From Chromobacterium violaceum ATCC 12472 (GTDB lineage Bacteria > Pseudomonadota > Gammaproteobacteria > Burkholderiales > Chromobacteriaceae), in the NCBI RefSeq assembly GCF_000007705.1, contig NC_005085.1, positions 3,047,752-3,111,751 on the forward strand: a DNA stretch of 64,000 bases. Reading direction: 5' to 3'. Positions 63,484 through 64,000 of the stretch are shown here, one piece after another (within the stretch, counting starts at the first letter, position 1; every line of letters begins with the position of its first letter). The notes under the pieces were generated by a model. The model saw only the letters and a program-made list of their open reading frames with translations. It was not told the DNA's origin and ran no database searches. A program made the translations under genes and the position numbers.

Positions 63484-64000
63484 TCAGTCGCGTCCCAGCT
63501 TGGAGTAGGCAATCGGCTTGTTGGCGCCGCTCTGCAGGATGCCGCTGATGTCCTGCTGGTCGCTCGGGCGATAGAAGTAGAAACAGTCCTCGCCGTTTTC
63601 CGTCTGCTTGTGCATCATCTGGATGCCGATGCCGTTCAACAGAATGCTGGATTCCAGCAGCACCTTGCGGGCGTCGTCGACGTTGTCGCACTTGAAGAAG
63701 GTGTCGACGCGCTTGCTCAACTCCAGCAGCACATGGGAGAAGTCCCGATTGTCGGCATACTGGCGGAAGTCGGAGGTCGACGCATGGATCGCCTTGTTGC
63801 CGGCCACCGCCAGATCGACGATGGGCTGGCGCAGGTCCCACAAAATGCCGTCATAGCCCTGGAAGCCGTTGCCCTCCACCAGCGCGCGCAGATTATCCAT
63901 CGCTTGCGGGTGATAGCCCGCGGCGGGATCCTTCAGCGAAAAGTCCGGATTCATATTGTCCTTGCCGAACAGATCCGCGGTCTTGATGCCGGGCGCGATA
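63484..64000 (-). CDS. Unrecognised protein, 3' part (continues past the right edge)
   Basis: At least 172 residues are visible in an open frame entering from beyond base 64000; an ATG at 63954 could start a 156-aa protein, but the frame stays open upstream (IAPGIKTADLFGKDN), so the start is probably outside. Visible segments: GYDGILWDLRQPIVDLAVAGNKAIHASTSDFRQYADNRDFSHVLLELSKRV and MMHKQTENGEDCFYFYRPSDQQ. No signal sequence or membrane segment in this part and no family I recognise. A terminator follows the stop. Confidence 0.7.
   Translation of the reverse strand, partial: IAPGIKTADLFGKDNMNPDFSLKDPAAGYHPQAMDNLRALVEGNGFQGYDGILWDLRQPIVDLAVAGNKAIHASTSDFRQYADNRDFSHVLLELSKRVDTFFKCDNVDDARKVLLESSILLNGIGIQMMHKQTENGEDCFYFYRPSDQQDISGILQSGANKPIAYSKLGRD

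Overview
The window is high-GC DNA (about two thirds G+C by eye) with a Gram-negative beta-proteobacterial gene content. The closest fit I can suggest is a Neisseriales/Chromobacterium-like organism. Supports are the mix of trxB, hflX, dbpA, slyD and PhoH-family housekeeping genes, and a VioB-like gene pair next to an ebo cluster. This placement is inference; no rRNA or tRNA gene lies in the window to test it.

Region 1 (1-10606, minus strand) is the 5' part of a very large non-ribosomal peptide synthetase (NRPS) running off the left edge. Three adenylation domains are visible, with specificity codes I read as 2,4-diaminobutyrate (Dab), serine and a Val-like residue. The second and third condensation domains carry the extra motif of dual epimerization/condensation domains. 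A Dab aminotransferase immediately upstream would supply the first building block. An AT-rich gap and an IS3-type transposase remnant border this locus (10607-11202).

Region 2 (11236-23496) is mostly chromosomal core: a periplasmic binding protein, an AmpH-like enzyme with a histone-like tail, a three-gene SnoaL/SDR/polysaccharide-deacetylase operon, a YjfB-like protein, trxB, an Smr protein, a bacterioferritin-comigratory peroxiredoxin, a PIN-PhoH ATPase, a formyltransferase-like protein, a class-III aminotransferase and a KorA/TrfB-like HTH protein.

Region 3 (23641-32154) holds another binding protein and a complete trans-4-hydroxy-L-proline degradation cluster (epimerase, D-amino-acid dehydrogenase, deaminase, alpha-ketoglutaric semialdehyde dehydrogenase) with a LivJ-type binding protein and a divergent PAS-AraC regulator.

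Region 4 (32299-33898) has an AT-richer orphan DUF6602-type protein with nuclease-like residues, then slyD.

Region 5 (34130-45643) is the most unusual part. It is a full ebo gene set (eboF divergent; eboD-E-C-A-B in one operon) headed by two genes that together look like VioB, the violacein iminophenylpyruvate dimer synthase, split into its N-terminal and ferritin-like halves. An ABM-VOC fusion closes the operon. In cyanobacteria ebo genes are needed to move the scytonemin monomer to the periplasm, so I read this locus as a pathway for making and exporting an unidentified, probably aromatic, metabolite.

Region 6 (45718-64000) has an Lrp/LysE pair, hflX, two DEAD-box helicases (one dbpA), a DUF1801 protein, a patatin phospholipase, a MarR-FUSC-DUF1656-HlyD-NodT efflux operon followed by an alpha/beta-hydrolase without its nucleophile, a YkgJ protein, a flavoprotein, a chemoreceptor with a periplasmic heme-attachment motif, a structured-looking non-coding stretch ahead of dbpA, and the 3' part of an unrecognised gene at the right edge.
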